The position numbers were made by a program, and so were the translations under genes. A stretch of 64,000 bases of DNA from Arthrobacter subterraneus (GTDB lineage: Bacteria; Actinomycetota; Actinomycetes; Actinomycetales; Micrococcaceae): positions 62,001 to 126,000 of the forward strand of contig NZ_FNDT01000006.1 of the NCBI RefSeq assembly GCF_900099735.1, given 5' to 3'. The notes beneath the pieces are model-generated. The model saw only the letters and a program-made list of their open reading frames with translations. It was not told the DNA's origin and ran no database searches. Within the stretch, counting starts at the first letter, position 1, and the number at the start of each line of letters is the position of its first letter. Positions 1 through 9,234 of the stretch are shown piece after piece.

Positions 1-471
1 GTCTACGCCCACTCCTACATCGGGTTCGGGCTGACGCCCATCGTTGCCATCGACCTCGAAAAGGGCAGCAAGGGCGCATTCAAGGAGATGTTCACCGTGG
101 TGCGCACCTTCGCGAAGTTCCGTCCGTTCGAGATCCGCCAGAAGGACGGCAAGCGACGCCGGTTCGACAGCCTGGTGTTCGCGAACATCTCACAGATGGC
201 GAAGTACGCCACGCTCAGCGAAGCGGACGACGACGCCTCGGACGGCAAGTTCGAGGTAATCACCTTCGCCCACCAGGCAAAGTGGCGGATCCTGCTCAGG
301 GCGCTGCGGGCAACAACCAAGGGCCTGGGAGACCAGCCCAGCACCGACTACTACGAGTTCACCACGCTCAAACCCATTCCCTACCAGCTCGATGGAGAGG
401 TACGGTCGGCGCCGGCCAATGTCCTCGTGAAGGTGCGGAGTGTGCCGCGCGTGCTGGCGGTGGTGGGGTAG
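1..471 (+). CDS. Diacylglycerol kinase family lipid kinase, C-terminal part (5' end outside window)
   Basis: The reading frame is open from the first base, so the N-terminal half with the nucleotide-binding lobe is missing. The visible 156 residues look like the C-terminal beta-rich lobe of YegS/DagK-type lipid kinases: a stretch FANISQMAKYATLSEADD with the acidic residues that follow, then DGKFEVITF, and near the end a PYQLDGE element followed by V-rich strands. In this family that lobe helps bind the lipid and closes over ATP; the reaction is phosphorylation of diacylglycerol or a related lipid at the membrane. The family assignment rests on these features only, because the glycine-rich loop cannot be seen. 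Confidence 0.6.
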   Translation, partial: VYAHSYIGFGLTPIVAIDLEKGSKGAFKEMFTVVRTFAKFRPFEIRQKDGKRRRFDSLVFANISQMAKYATLSEADDDASDGKFEVITFAHQAKWRILLRALRATTKGLGDQPSTDYYEFTTLKPIPYQLDGEVRSAPANVLVKVRSVPRVLAVVG

Positions 472-493
472 GCCTTCGCCACCGCTTACACAA

Positions 494-528
494 CACAGCA
501 CCCCGGCCGAGTGGACCGGGGTGCTGTG
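494..528. terminator. Strong hairpin between lipid kinase gene and tRNA-Ser
   Basis: A perfect 13-bp stem (CACAGCACCCCGG and its complement) closes a 9-nt loop. It lies between the 3' end of the kinase gene and the 3' end of the convergent tRNA, so it probably works as a terminator in both directions. Neither side has a clear T-run. Confidence 0.6.
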
Positions 529-535
529 GATAAAG

Positions 536-620
536 CGGAGGATGGGGGATTTGAACCCCCGAGGGCGTGAACCCAACACGCGTTCCAGGCGTGCGCCATA
601 GGCCGCTAGGCGAATCCTCC
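536..620 (-). tRNA. tRNA-Ser (anticodon GGA)
   Basis: On the minus strand the acceptor strands GGAGGAT and ATCCTCC pair perfectly. The anticodon loop is CTGGAAC, which gives GGA. A long variable arm follows, as expected for class II serine tRNAs, and the T-loop GTTCAAATC is canonical. The discriminator base is G, as in serine tRNAs. CCA is not encoded. Length with the discriminator is 85 nt. Confidence 0.95.
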
Positions 621-724
621 TTGTTTGGAGCAGGTTCCAGAATACCCGGACATGCCTGATGTGCCGAATCGGGCGGTGATCCGGCAGGAGGAACCGCCCC
701 AACGGTTTGTGTAGACTATTACGC

Positions 725-812
725 GGCCCCTCATGTGGTGTCATCCTGTTGAACTCCCCCAGGACCGGAAGGTAGCAAGGGTAGGCGGGCTCTGGCAGGT
801 GCATGAGGGGTC
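725..812 (+). ncRNA. ffs: Signal recognition particle RNA (bacterial small type)
   Basis: The conserved apical hairpin of SRP RNA is present: CCAGGACCGGAAGGTAGCA with its GGAA tetraloop and asymmetric internal loop. The ends close by pairing CCCCTCATG (727-735) with CATGAGGGG (802-810), giving the usual ~88-nt rod of small bacterial SRP RNAs. It binds Ffh and guides nascent membrane and secreted proteins to the translocon. The exact ends are taken from the closing helix. Confidence 0.92.
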
Positions 813-846
813 TTCACGTTCCCTGAAAGCCGTGTCTGGAGGAGCA

Positions 847-1767
847 GTGACTGCGGGCCGCTTTGCGCCGAGTCCCACCGGCGAACTGCATGTGGGAAAC
901 CTCCGGACCGCGATCCTGGCCTGGCTGTTTGCCCGTTCGACCGGCCGCCGCTTCCTGTTGCGGGTGGAGGACCTTGACCGGGTCCGTGCCGGCATGGAGG
1001 CCGTCCAGCTCGGTGAGCTCACCGCCGTCGGGCTCTCCTGGGACGGCGGGATCACGCGTCAGAGTGAGCGGCAGTCCCATTACGACGACGCCGTCAGCCG
1101 CCTGCGCGCCGACGGCCGCCTTTTCGAGTGCTACTGCACCCGCCGCGACATTGCCGAGGCGGCATCCGCTCCGCATGTCCTTCCCGGCCACTACCCCGGC
1201 TCCTGCCGCGACCTGACATCGGTTGAACGGGCGGCCGCCCGCCGGGAGCGGCCGGCCGCGCTGAGGCTGCGTGCCGACGTCGGGCTTTATGAGGTTCACG
1301 ACCTGCTTCACGAGCCCTACACGGGTGCCGTTGACGACTTTGTGGTGGTCCGCAATGACGGAGTGCCCGCCTACAACCTCGCCGTTGTTGTGGACGATGC
1401 CGAGCAGGGCGTCGACCAGGTTGTCCGCGGCGATGACCTGTTGAGCTCGGCACCGCGGCAGGCCTACCTCGGATCGCTCCTCGGTCTGCCGCCTGTGGAG
1501 TACGGACATATTCCGCTGGCGCTGAACCCGGAACGACGCCGGCTGGCCAAGCGGGACGGTGCAGTCACCCTCGAGGCGCTCACTGCTGCGGGCTGGCAGG
1601 TGGCGGACATCCGTGCGGTGATCCTGCGTTCACTCGACCTGCCGGGTGATTCGCTGGACGCTGCGCTCGCTGCATTTGATCCTTCCCGGCTGCCTCGTGA
1701 ACCATGGATCGTGGACCCTGCGGACCTGTCCTCCACCGATGCCGCCCCTGTTCCACCCACCGGATAG
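847..1767 (+). CDS. gluQRS: Glutamyl-Q tRNA(Asp) synthetase
   Basis: A 306-residue truncated paralogue of glutamyl-tRNA synthetase without an anticodon-binding domain. The class I signature is HVGN at residues 15-18, with LAKRDG at 233-238 in place of KMSKS. The zinc ligands of the E. coli enzyme are conserved as C95-x-C97, Y116 and C120. The family attaches glutamate to queuosine at the wobble position of tRNA-Asp. The GTG start follows GGAGGAG at 838-844. A longer in-frame reading would begin inside the SRP RNA and was rejected; a GTG at 832 is the only other close choice. The stop lies 9 bp before dnaX. Confidence 0.9.
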   Translation: MTAGRFAPSPTGELHVGNLRTAILAWLFARSTGRRFLLRVEDLDRVRAGMEAVQLGELTAVGLSWDGGITRQSERQSHYDDAVSRLRADGRLFECYCTRRDIAEAASAPHVLPGHYPGSCRDLTSVERAAARRERPAALRLRADVGLYEVHDLLHEPYTGAVDDFVVVRNDGVPAYNLAVVVDDAEQGVDQVVRGDDLLSSAPRQAYLGSLLGLPPVEYGHIPLALNPERRRLAKRDGAVTLEALTAAGWQVADIRAVILRSLDLPGDSLDAALAAFDPSRLPREPWIVDPADLSSTDAAPVPPTG

Positions 1768-1776
1768 AGTTCTTCT

Positions 1777-4700
1777 GTGAGTACAGCCCTTTACCGCCGG
1801 TACCGTCCGGAGACCTTCTCCGACGTCATTGGTCAGGAGCACGTCACCGAGCCCCTGATGACGGCGATCTCGAAGAACCGGGTCAATCACGCCTATCTTT
1901 TTTCCGGTCCGCGCGGCTGCGGCAAGACCACTTCTGCACGCATCCTTGCCCGCTGCCTCAACTGTGCGCAGGGCCCCACGCCTGTCCCCTGCGGCACCTG
2001 TGACAGCTGTGTGGAGCTTGCCCGTAACGGGTCAGGCAGCCTGGATGTCATTGAGATCGACGCCGCCTCACACGGCGGTGTCGATGACGCACGTGACCTG
2101 CGTGAGCGCGCCACCTTCGCTCCGGTCCGGGACCGGTACAAGATCTTCATCATCGATGAGGCCCACATGGTCACCAGCGCGGGTTTCAACGCGCTGCTGA
2201 AGATCGTCGAAGAGCCGCCGGAACACATCAAGTTCATCTTCGCCACCACGGAGCCGGACAAGGTGATCGGGACCATCCGTTCCCGTACGCACCATTACCC
2301 TTTCCGGCTGGTTCCGCCGGAGCCGCTGATGGCCTACCTGGAACTGCTGTGCAACCAGGAGGACATTCCGGTGGCGCCGGGTGTGCTCTCCCTCGTGGTC
2401 CGTGCCGGCGGAGGATCGGTTCGAGACTCCCTGTCGGTCCTGGATCAGCTGATGGCCGGTGCCGGAGCCTCCGGTCTGGACTACGAGCTTGCGGTGTCGC
2501 TGCTCGGTTACACCCACGCCTCACTGCTGGACGACGTGGTGGACGCGGTTGCCGCTGACGATTCCGCCACTGTCTTCGGTGCCATCGACCGTGTCATCCA
2601 GACCGGCCATGATCCCCGCCGGTTCGTGGAGGACCTGCTGGAGCGGTTCCGCGACCTGATCATTGTGAATGCCGTTCCTGACGCCGCTGCGGCCATCCTC
2701 CGCGGGATTCCGGATGACCAGCTGAACCGCATGCGCACCCAGGCGCAGCAGCTTGGGCGTGCGGAGCTGTCGCGGGCCGCAGACATCACCAATACGGCGC
2801 TGACCGAGATGACCGGCGCCACCTCACCGCGGTTGCACCTTGAACTGCTGTGTGCGCGCATCCTGCTGCCCGCTGCGGACCAGTCGGAGCAGGGCATGCT
2901 GGCCCGGGTGGACCGCATTGAACGCCGGCTCAGCTACGCCAGTGGTCTTCCTGACGCTGGGAGCGGGAGCGCTGCGGCGCCGTCCGGGTCCGGGCGTGCC
3001 TCCACTGGTGCGGCCTCCTCGGGTGCGGTACCGGCTGCGGTTGCACCGGCGGCGCGGGATTGGGCTTCGGAGCCGGATGTACCGGCTGTACCAGCGTCCG
3101 CGGTGCCAGCGCCCGCGGCACCAGTGTCTGCGGTACCAGCGCACGCGGCTCAGCCGGATGTGCCTGCTCCGGCCGAGAAACTCGAGCGGGCAACAGAACC
3201 TGCACCCCAGCCCGGAGCTGCTGACTGGGGCGGCGGTTGGGGTGTGCCGCCGGAACCATCGACGCCGGAACAGGCGGAGCGGGAACAGCCGGAGCGGGAA
3301 CAGCCGGAGCGGGACGCAGCTTCTCCCGACGTAGGGGAACGGAAGTCCCGGGCGGCAACGCCTTCCGCACCCGCGCAGCGTTCCGGGACGCAGCCGGCCC
3401 AGCAGGGTGACCCCGCGTCCTCGCAGCCGCAGACCGGCGCGTCCTGGCAGCCCCAGACCGGTGCGTTATCGCGTCCGGAAGCACAAGAACCAGCGCCGGC
3501 AGGGTCCCTGCCTGCCCAACGAGATCAGCCACCGTCAGCCGGACCCGTGCCTTCCCAGCCGCAGGCTCCAGCTCCGGCGTCGGCCTCATCCGTGCCGTCC
3601 CAGCCTGCCCAACCGCAGGGGTCAGCACCGGCGTCGGGACAGATCGAAATGATCCGCAGGGCGTGGCCCGAGATTATGGACGAGCTCGCCCGCATCAAGC
3701 GCAGCACCTGGCTGAATGTCAACGCCGATGCGAAGCCGCGTTCGTTCAGTGACAACCAGCTCACGCTGGCGTTCGCGTCGCAGGGCAACGCGCTGGGATT
3801 CCAGCGCGGGCAGCACACGGACAATCTGAAGCAGGCCATCAGCAAGGTGCTCGGGCTGAACTGCTCCATCGAAGCCATCCATGACGGTGCCGCGACAGCG
3901 GGTGAACCCGACCCAAAAGTACCTACTAGCCGGACCCACCCGGCAAAGGGGCAGGAGCAGCCGCGTGCCGGCCAGTCCCCTTCGTCCGGCACCGATAGCC
4001 CGTCCTCTTCGGCTCGCGACGACGGATGGGGTCTACCCTCAAGCACAGCACCGCAGGGCGTGCCCACCAGCACAACTCCGGATGATGGATGGGGCCTGCC
4101 CACCAGCGGAGCGCCGCAACCGCAACCGCAAGCGACGGCAGCGCCAGGAGCACCGGAACCAGCGCCCCGCTCTCGGGTAGCGGCAACACCGGTGCCACAG
4201 GTGGGCCCGGCGCCGGATCCGGCCCCGCAAGCGGACAAAGTACAAGCCCCAGCTACACAGGCAGGCCACGGAGCACAAGCCCCGCAGGCGGGCGCATCAC
4301 CTGGACAAGCACCTCGCGTTCCAGGACCGTCATCGCCCGCGCCGCGGGCGGGTCTTGCTTCAAATCCCACCATGCAGGCAGGGCAAGAACCATCACCGGA
4401 GGCGGGCCAGGCACCGCCGACCGCAACACCGGCAGGCCCAACACCTGCCAACCGAACACCCGCCAACCCTGCAACCCCGGCGCCAGCACCCTCGGCGCCA
4501 GCACCCTCGGCGCCAGCACCCTCGGCGCCTGCAACGGCGACGCCAGCCACGGCGGACGACGACTGGCTGAACGCCGAACCTCCGCGCGACCCGGAGGACC
4601 CCGGACCTGAGGAACCGTCCTTCGAGGAGGAGGCCCCGGTACGGCCAAGCCGCTACCGGCAGCTCCTCGATGAAGCCGCGCGTGCCGAGGCGTCCCGTCC

Positions 4701-4863
4701 GCAGCCGCCGGGACGTCCGACCGGCGCCGTAGACTTGAAATACGTGGAAGACATTCCCAGCGCGGATGATGAAACCATCGAGCAATCCGGACTGGTCGGT
4801 CGTCAGGCCATCGAGCGGATTCTCAACGGCAGGCTGATCGAGGAACGCAGCCTCGATCAGTAA
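1777..4863 (+). CDS. dnaX: DNA polymerase III subunits gamma and tau
   Basis: The clamp-loader ATPase of the replisome. Residues 44-51 form Walker A (GPRGCGKT), the zinc site is C63, C72, C75 and C78, and Walker B is IFIIDEAH with D127-E128. The AAA+ and collar domains end near residue 380. A domain of about 90 residues from IEMIRRAWPEI onward matches the tau-type C-terminal polymerase-binding region. It is flanked by two very long Pro/Ala/Gln/Ser-rich linkers, which bring the protein to 1028 residues against about 580-650 in most bacteria. The GTG start gives the conserved STALYRRYRPETF beginning. No slippery heptamer with a hairpin was evident, so a gamma form is not shown by the sequence. 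Confidence 0.96.
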   Translation: MSTALYRRYRPETFSDVIGQEHVTEPLMTAISKNRVNHAYLFSGPRGCGKTTSARILARCLNCAQGPTPVPCGTCDSCVELARNGSGSLDVIEIDAASHGGVDDARDLRERATFAPVRDRYKIFIIDEAHMVTSAGFNALLKIVEEPPEHIKFIFATTEPDKVIGTIRSRTHHYPFRLVPPEPLMAYLELLCNQEDIPVAPGVLSLVVRAGGGSVRDSLSVLDQLMAGAGASGLDYELAVSLLGYTHASLLDDVVDAVAADDSATVFGAIDRVIQTGHDPRRFVEDLLERFRDLIIVNAVPDAAAAILRGIPDDQLNRMRTQAQQLGRAELSRAADITNTALTEMTGATSPRLHLELLCARILLPAADQSEQGMLARVDRIERRLSYASGLPDAGSGSAAAPSGSGRASTGAASSGAVPAAVAPAARDWASEPDVPAVPASAVPAPAAPVSAVPAHAAQPDVPAPAEKLERATEPAPQPGAADWGGGWGVPPEPSTPEQAEREQPEREQPERDAASPDVGERKSRAATPSAPAQRSGTQPAQQGDPASSQPQTGASWQPQTGALSRPEAQEPAPAGSLPAQRDQPPSAGPVPSQPQAPAPASASSVPSQPAQPQGSAPASGQIEMIRRAWPEIMDELARIKRSTWLNVNADAKPRSFSDNQLTLAFASQGNALGFQRGQHTDNLKQAISKVLGLNCSIEAIHDGAATAGEPDPKVPTSRTHPAKGQEQPRAGQSPSSGTDSPSSSARDDGWGLPSSTAPQGVPTSTTPDDGWGLPTSGAPQPQPQATAAPGAPEPAPRSRVAATPVPQVGPAPDPAPQADKVQAPATQAGHGAQAPQAGASPGQAPRVPGPSSPAPRAGLASNPTMQAGQEPSPEAGQAPPTATPAGPTPANRTPANPATPAPAPSAPAPSAPAPSAPATATPATADDDWLNAEPPRDPEDPGPEEPSFEEEAPVRPSRYRQLLDEAARAEASRPQPPGRPTGAVDLKYVEDIPSADDETIEQSGLVGRQAIERILNGRLIEERSLDQ

Positions 4864-4975
4864 CCGGACAGCCCGCATCCGGCGGGCAGCCGGTTCCGAC
4901 CGGCACGACGGTGCCGACCGGCACCACCCGGCACGCCCGGTACCACCCGCCACCATCTACAGCTAAGGCAAACCC

Positions 4976-5572
4976 GTGTACGAAGGCGCAGTTCAGGAGC
5001 TCATCGACGAGCTGGGACGCCTGCCCGGCGTGGGCCCCAAATCAGCGCAGCGCATTGCGTTCCACATCCTCGAATCCGACAACGAGGACATGAAGCGTCT
5101 CGCAAACGCCATCGTCACCGTCAAGGAGAGGGTGAAGTTCTGCACCATCTGCGGAAACGTCGCTGAACAGGAGACCTGCAGCATCTGCCGTGACCCACGG
5201 CGCGATCCGTCCGCGATCTGCGTGGTCGAAGAGTCCAAGGACGTCATCGCCGTTGAACGCACCCGTTCCTTCCGTGGGAAGTACCACGTGCTGGGCGGCT
5301 CCATCAATCCCATCGCCGGGATCGGCCCGGAGCAACTCCGCATCAGGGAACTGTTGAGCCGGCTTTCCGACGACCAGGTCCAGGAAATCATCATCGCCAC
5401 CGACCCCAACCTCGAGGGCGAGGCGACAGCCACTTATCTGGTCCGCATGCTGAAGACCATCGGCATCAAGGTCACACGCCTGGCATCCGGCCTGCCGGTG
5501 GGCGGCGACCTCGAGTACGCAGATGAGATCACCCTCGGCCGTGCCTTCGAGGGCCGGCGCACCGTCTCCTGA
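4976..5572 (+). CDS. recR: Recombination mediator RecR
   Basis: 198 residues, the normal family length. The order is an N-terminal helix-hairpin-helix ([14 protein letters not shown]), a zinc finger with C56, C59, C68 and C71, and a Toprim domain with VVEESKDV and [12 protein letters not shown]. RecR works with RecF and RecO to load RecA on SSB-coated gaps. It follows dnaX by 112 bp, a common pairing, but the YbaB/EbfC gene often found between them is absent. The start is GTG with no strong Shine-Dalgarno sequence. Confidence 0.96.
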   Translation: MYEGAVQELIDELGRLPGVGPKSAQRIAFHILESDNEDMKRLANAIVTVKERVKFCTICGNVAEQETCSICRDPRRDPSAICVVEESKDVIAVERTRSFRGKYHVLGGSINPIAGIGPEQLRIRELLSRLSDDQVQEIIIATDPNLEGEATATYLVRMLKTIGIKVTRLASGLPVGGDLEYADEITLGRAFEGRRTVS

Positions 5573-5593
5573 TGTGCACCTGCCCGTAGCCCG

Positions 5594-5684
5594 GTTCACG
5601 CGATGCGCGTTCAGGCGATACGCGTTCACGCGATGCGGGTCCACGCGCTGCCGGGTCCACGCGATCCGCGTTCACGCGATACGG
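5594..5684. repeat. Tandem array of six 15-16 bp units at the 3' end of an ABC permease gene
   Basis: Six contiguous units of the form GTTCACGCGATGCGC run from just after recR into the last codons of the convergent permease gene. The last unit (5670-5684) contains the permease stop codon. Units differ by one to three bases; one has 16 bp. There are no spacers, so this is not a CRISPR array. Confidence 0.8.
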
Positions 5685-6793
5685 GTTCCGCGTGCCAGAC
5701 GCCGGACCGGAGTCACCAACCTGCGGCGGCCTGCCCACAGCACAGCGGCTGCCAGGCCGCCCTGCAGCACAAGGCCCAGCGGCCAGATCGGCAGCGGCTC
5801 CTTCTCGATGTCGCGGGAACCGGGACCGAAGAATTGCGCTTCCTCACAGGTGACCTCGTAATCCGGGCCTGCCTGGGCCAGACGAACCTGTGCGCTGATG
5901 CTTTCCATCACGCCGGGCGTCCGATACGTGTTTCCAAGACTGTCGGGCTCGCTCTGGAGACTGTCGCGGTCGTACGGCACGGCATCCGCCACAATCACGA
6001 AAGGGTTGGCCGCGAGCAGCCATGCCGTGCGCTCGGTATGCCAGACGGGCATGATCACCTGGTTGGTCAGGCACTCGAGGTCCTCCTCCGTGAGCATCCG
6101 TCCGCTTTCGATTGCTTCACGCGGGTAGTCGTAGAAGGACTGCGTAACCTGCACGTCCTCCTCCATCACCAGCGACATGCTCAGACCGAAGGCGATCAGC
6201 GTCCCGAGCCCCAGCAGGGCGACCATCATGTAGGTGGTGACAATGGAGAACAGCGGTCGGCCGGCGAGCGCAGAAATCCCGACGCCCAGCGCACACACCA
6301 GCCCGAGTTCCAGAGCGAGCACAGCCAGCGACACGATCGCCTCCAGCGGGTTCACCCCGCCGAGCGCGAGCGCCCAGAAGATGAAGGGCGAGCTGAGTGC
6401 CAGGAAACCCAGGGACGCAACCCAGGAGGCCAGCCATTTGCCCCACAGAATCTGTCCCGGCCGCAGCAGCGTGACCTGAAGGATGGCAAGCGTGCCGCCC
6501 GTCCGGTCCCCGTTGATGGCATTCGCGGACAGGCCCGGCGCCACCAGCAACCCGAAGAACAGCACAAAGCCGACCACCAGGTCGAACAGGAACGGGCCGG
6601 CGCTGTCCATTGCCGCCGTCGTCAGCGTAGCCAGCAGGAACACCAGACCGATTACGAGGAACCAGACAGCCATCATGATGTACCAAGCGCGGCCGCGCAA
6701 CCGCTGCTTCATCTCCAGACCGAAGACGGTGCGCACTCCCGCCACGTAACCGAGGGAGTGCGTGCGGCTTCCTTCTACCGTGTCAGTGCTCAT
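5672..6793 (-). CDS. ABC-2 type transporter permease
   Basis: A 373-residue integral membrane protein. After a polar N-terminus ending in FGLEMKQRLRG there are several hydrophobic segments (for example AWYIMMAVWFLVIGLVFLLA and a string of helices through about residue 210), a large extracytoplasmic loop and a final membrane span ending in a basic tail. The start chosen is the ATG that overlaps the stop of the ATPase gene by 4 bp (ATGA), so the pair is translationally coupled. Together they form an exporter; the cargo cannot be told. The extreme C-terminus is encoded by the last unit of a short tandem repeat. Confidence 0.8.
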   Translation of the reverse strand: MSTDTVEGSRTHSLGYVAGVRTVFGLEMKQRLRGRAWYIMMAVWFLVIGLVFLLATLTTAAMDSAGPFLFDLVVGFVLFFGLLVAPGLSANAINGDRTGGTLAILQVTLLRPGQILWGKWLASWVASLGFLALSSPFIFWALALGGVNPLEAIVSLAVLALELGLVCALGVGISALAGRPLFSIVTTYMMVALLGLGTLIAFGLSMSLVMEEDVQVTQSFYDYPREAIESGRMLTEEDLECLTNQVIMPVWHTERTAWLLAANPFVIVADAVPYDRDSLQSEPDSLGNTYRTPGVMESISAQVRLAQAGPDYEVTCEEAQFFGPGSRDIEKEPLPIWPLGLVLQGGLAAAVLWAGRRRLVTPVRRLARGTRIA

Positions 6794-7722
6794 TGCCGCT
6801 CCGTATCCAGGCTCATGTAGGTCTCTTCGAGGGCGCCGCCGGCGGGCGCAAAAGCGGTCACGACGACGTCGGCCAGGATGAGCGTGCGCAGCAGCCACGC
6901 TGCCTGCTCGGTGCTGCTGAGCAGCACCTGGTACTCAACCCGCCGTGAATCGCCCCGCTCCTCGAAGACGACGCCGTGGCTCGCAAGTGCATCGGCGAGC
7001 GCACCCATCGGTTCGGCCTGGATGCAGTAGCGGCGCAGCTGCGTCCCCGCCTCATCCAGGGTCTGACTTTTGACGGACTCACCCCGGTTGACGAACACGG
7101 CACGGTCGGCAATCTCGTCCAGCTCGGACAGGACGTGGCTGGAAACGACGATGGTCTTGCCCTCCCCCGCGAGGCGCCGGAGCATGGTGCGGAGCGCTAC
7201 GCGCGAACCCGGGTCGAGACCGGAGGCCGGTTCATCCAGCAGGAGCACGTCGGGGTCGTGGATGAGCGCCCTGGCGAGGCTGAGCCGCTGCTGCTGGCCC
7301 CGGGAAAGGACTCCGGCAGGCGAGTCCGCGTATTCACTCAGGCTCACTTCGGCGAGCAGTTCCGCCGCACGGTGGGAGACCGCCGTCGAACTTAATCCGT
7401 ACAGTGCACCGACGGTGGTAAGAATTTCGCGGGCCTTGAGGGATTCCCAGACCCCCAGGGTGTCCGGCATCCAGCCGACCTTGCGGCGGACGGCGGCGGC
7501 ATTGGTCGCGGGATCAAATCCGCCAACGGACAGTGTGCCGGCGTCGGGCGCCAACAGTGAGGCGAGAATCAGCAGCAGGGTGGTCTTGCCGGATCCGTTG
7601 GGTCCGATCAGCGCTGTCACTTCGCCGGGCGGCGCCTCGAAATCGATGTTGCGGACGGCAGGCACCGAACCGAAACTTCGTCGAATACCGCTGGCAATGA
7701 TTCCCCCATACCCATTGGTCAT
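6790..7722 (-). CDS. ABC transporter ATP-binding protein (ABC-2 exporter partner)
   Basis: About 310 residues with all motifs of an ABC ATPase: GPNGSGKTT (Walker A), LSRGQQQRLSLARAL (signature), DVLLLDEPASGLDP (Walker B and D-loop) and VVSSHVLSELDEI (H-loop). A C-terminal extension of about 90 residues is typical of CcmA/NatA-type exporters. It energises the permease encoded just downstream. ATG at 7722 is chosen because it begins at the usual distance from the first beta strand; an in-frame GTG at 7743 would add seven residues. The gene is divergent from the aspartate kinase gene. Confidence 0.85.
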   Translation of the reverse strand: MTNGYGGIIASGIRRSFGSVPAVRNIDFEAPPGEVTALIGPNGSGKTTLLLILASLLAPDAGTLSVGGFDPATNAAAVRRKVGWMPDTLGVWESLKAREILTTVGALYGLSSTAVSHRAAELLAEVSLSEYADSPAGVLSRGQQQRLSLARALIHDPDVLLLDEPASGLDPGSRVALRTMLRRLAGEGKTIVVSSHVLSELDEIADRAVFVNRGESVKSQTLDEAGTQLRRYCIQAEPMGALADALASHGVVFEERGDSRRVEYQVLLSSTEQAAWLLRTLILADVVVTAFAPAGGALEETYMSLDTERQ

Positions 7723-7772
7723 GAGGTGACAGTAGCCCTTCACCGGTCAGAACGGCACAATTCGACGCACGA

Positions 7773-7802
7773 TTGGGCCAGCTGAACCCGAACAGTTAAG
7801 AT
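7773..7802 (+). promoter_or_regulatory. Possible promoter of the aspartate kinase gene
   Basis: TTGGGC and TAAGAT are separated by 18 bp, resembling a housekeeping sigma promoter. They are followed by a leader of about 120 nt before the ATG. No known riboswitch was recognised in the leader. Confidence 0.35.
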
Positions 7803-7925
7803 TGTGTGCGGTATCCGGCGGTCAGCCGTTGGCTCCAGCGTAATAGCAGTCCCTATCGAAGTGACCTGTTTCGGGCGCCGACGACGCCGCCAGGCATCAC
7901 ATCCCAAGATTCAGCGAGCGTGCGC

Positions 7926-9212
7926 ATGGCCTTGATTGTTCAGAAGTTCGGTGGCTCGTCCGTGGCCGACGCGGAGGGGATCAAGCGCGTCGCCACGCGG
8001 GTTGTGGAGACGCAGGCGGCAGGGAACCAGGTCGTCGTCGTTGTTTCCGCAATGGGTGACAGCACCGATGAGCTGCTTGATCTCGCGGCGCAGGTCAGCA
8101 CCGCCTCCAACCCCCGCGAGATGGACATGCTGCTCAGTGCCGGCGAGCGCATCTCCATGGCGCTGCTCGCCATGGCACTTCATGAGGCCGGCACCAGCGC
8201 GCAGTCCTTCACCGGCAGCCAGGCGGGCATGATCACCGACGCGATTCACGGCAAGGCCCGGATCATCGCCGTCTCCCCGCACCGGATCAAGGCCTCCATC
8301 GACAAGGGCGACATTGCGATTGTCGCTGGGTTCCAGGGCATGAGCCGGGACAGCAATGACATCACCACCCTTGGCCGCGGCGGTTCCGACACGACGGCGG
8401 TGGCCCTGGCTGCAGCCCTGAAGGCCGATGTCTGCGAAATCTACACCGACGTCGACGGCGTCTACACCGCTGATCCCCGGGTGGTGCCTGCTGCCCGGAA
8501 GCTTGCCACGATCTCCAGCGAGGAAATGCTCGAGATGGCAGCCTCGGGTGCCAAAATCCTGCACCTCCGCTGTGTGGAATACGCCCGCCGCTTTGGCGTA
8601 CCGCTGCACGTCCGCTCGTCCTTCAGCCAGCTCGAGGGAACCTGGGTGCTGCCCAATCCCGATGACACCATCAAGATTCAAGAGGGAGAACCCTTGGAAC
8701 AGCCCATCATCTCCGGTGTTGCCCATGACCGTTCAGAAGCGAAGGTCACGGTGGTCGGTGTGCCCGACATCCCGGGCAAGGCCGCTGAAATCTTCGGGAT
8801 CGTAGCCGGCGCACATTCCAACATCGACATGATTGTGCAGAACGTATCCACACACGGCTCCGGGCACACGGACATCTCCTTCACCCTGCCGATTGTCGAG
8901 GGCGCGGAGGCGCTCACCGCGCTCAAGGCGGCACAGGAAACCGTGGGCTACGAAGGTATCGAGTATGACGAGCAGATCGGCAAGCTGTCGCTGATCGGCG
9001 CCGGCATGCGGTCCAACCCAGGCGTGTCCTACAAGTTCTTCAAGGCGTTGTCCGACGCCGGGGTGAACATCGACATGATTTCCACCTCGGAGATCCGCAT
9101 CTCGGTGGTCACCAGCGCGCACCTGCTCGACACCGCCGTGCGAGCAGTGCACGCCGCATTCGACCTCGACGGCGACGCCGTGGCAACCGTGTACGCGGGC
9201 ACCGGGCGCTAA
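7926..9212 (+). CDS. lysC: Aspartate kinase (alpha subunit, with nested beta subunit)
   Basis: The first enzyme of the lysine, methionine and threonine branch, phosphorylating aspartate. 428 residues, like the 421-residue C. glutamicum enzyme. The amino-acid kinase domain opens with [12 protein letters not shown] and contains [13 protein letters not shown]; two ACT domains follow from about residue 265 and bind feedback effectors. The ATG is preceded by a weak GC-rich leader. An internal ribosome-binding site in the same frame predicts a separately made regulatory beta subunit. The asd gene that often follows is not here; the next thing downstream is a palindromic repeat. Confidence 0.96.
   Translation: MALIVQKFGGSSVADAEGIKRVATRVVETQAAGNQVVVVVSAMGDSTDELLDLAAQVSTASNPREMDMLLSAGERISMALLAMALHEAGTSAQSFTGSQAGMITDAIHGKARIIAVSPHRIKASIDKGDIAIVAGFQGMSRDSNDITTLGRGGSDTTAVALAAALKADVCEIYTDVDGVYTADPRVVPAARKLATISSEEMLEMAASGAKILHLRCVEYARRFGVPLHVRSSFSQLEGTWVLPNPDDTIKIQEGEPLEQPIISGVAHDRSEAKVTVVGVPDIPGKAAEIFGIVAGAHSNIDMIVQNVSTHGSGHTDISFTLPIVEGAEALTALKAAQETVGYEGIEYDEQIGKLSLIGAGMRSNPGVSYKFFKALSDAGVNIDMISTSEIRISVVTSAHLLDTAVRAVHAAFDLDGDAVATVYAGTGR
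8682..8696 (+). promoter_or_regulatory. Internal ribosome-binding site and TTG start for the aspartate kinase beta subunit
   Basis: GAGGGAG lies five bases before an in-frame TTG. Translation from that TTG to the common stop gives 172 residues covering the two ACT domains, the same length as the C. glutamicum beta subunit, whose N-terminus (MEEAVLTGVATDKSEAKV) aligns with [18 protein letters not shown] here. The enzyme is therefore probably an alpha2beta2 type. Confidence 0.7.
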
Positions 9213-9234
9213 CCCGGCCCCACCTCCCGTTGAT

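Noticed and set aside
733-846. A longer N-terminus for gluQRS
   Set aside because: It would begin inside the SRP RNA, and the conserved synthetase start lies just after a good ribosome-binding site before GTG 847.
3525-4550. A 341-codon Gly/Ala-rich open frame opposite the dnaX tail
   Set aside because: It mirrors the low-complexity coding sequence of dnaX and has no start signal or family features.
4864-4975. Tandem repeat between dnaX and recR
   Set aside because: Two similar 18-bp pieces (CCGACCGGCAC...) are present but too few and too diverged to call an array with confidence.
5672-6898. Permease with a 35-residue Arg-rich N-terminal extension
   Set aside because: The extension lies inside the ATPase coding region; the ATG overlapping the ATPase stop by 4 bp gives the normal start.
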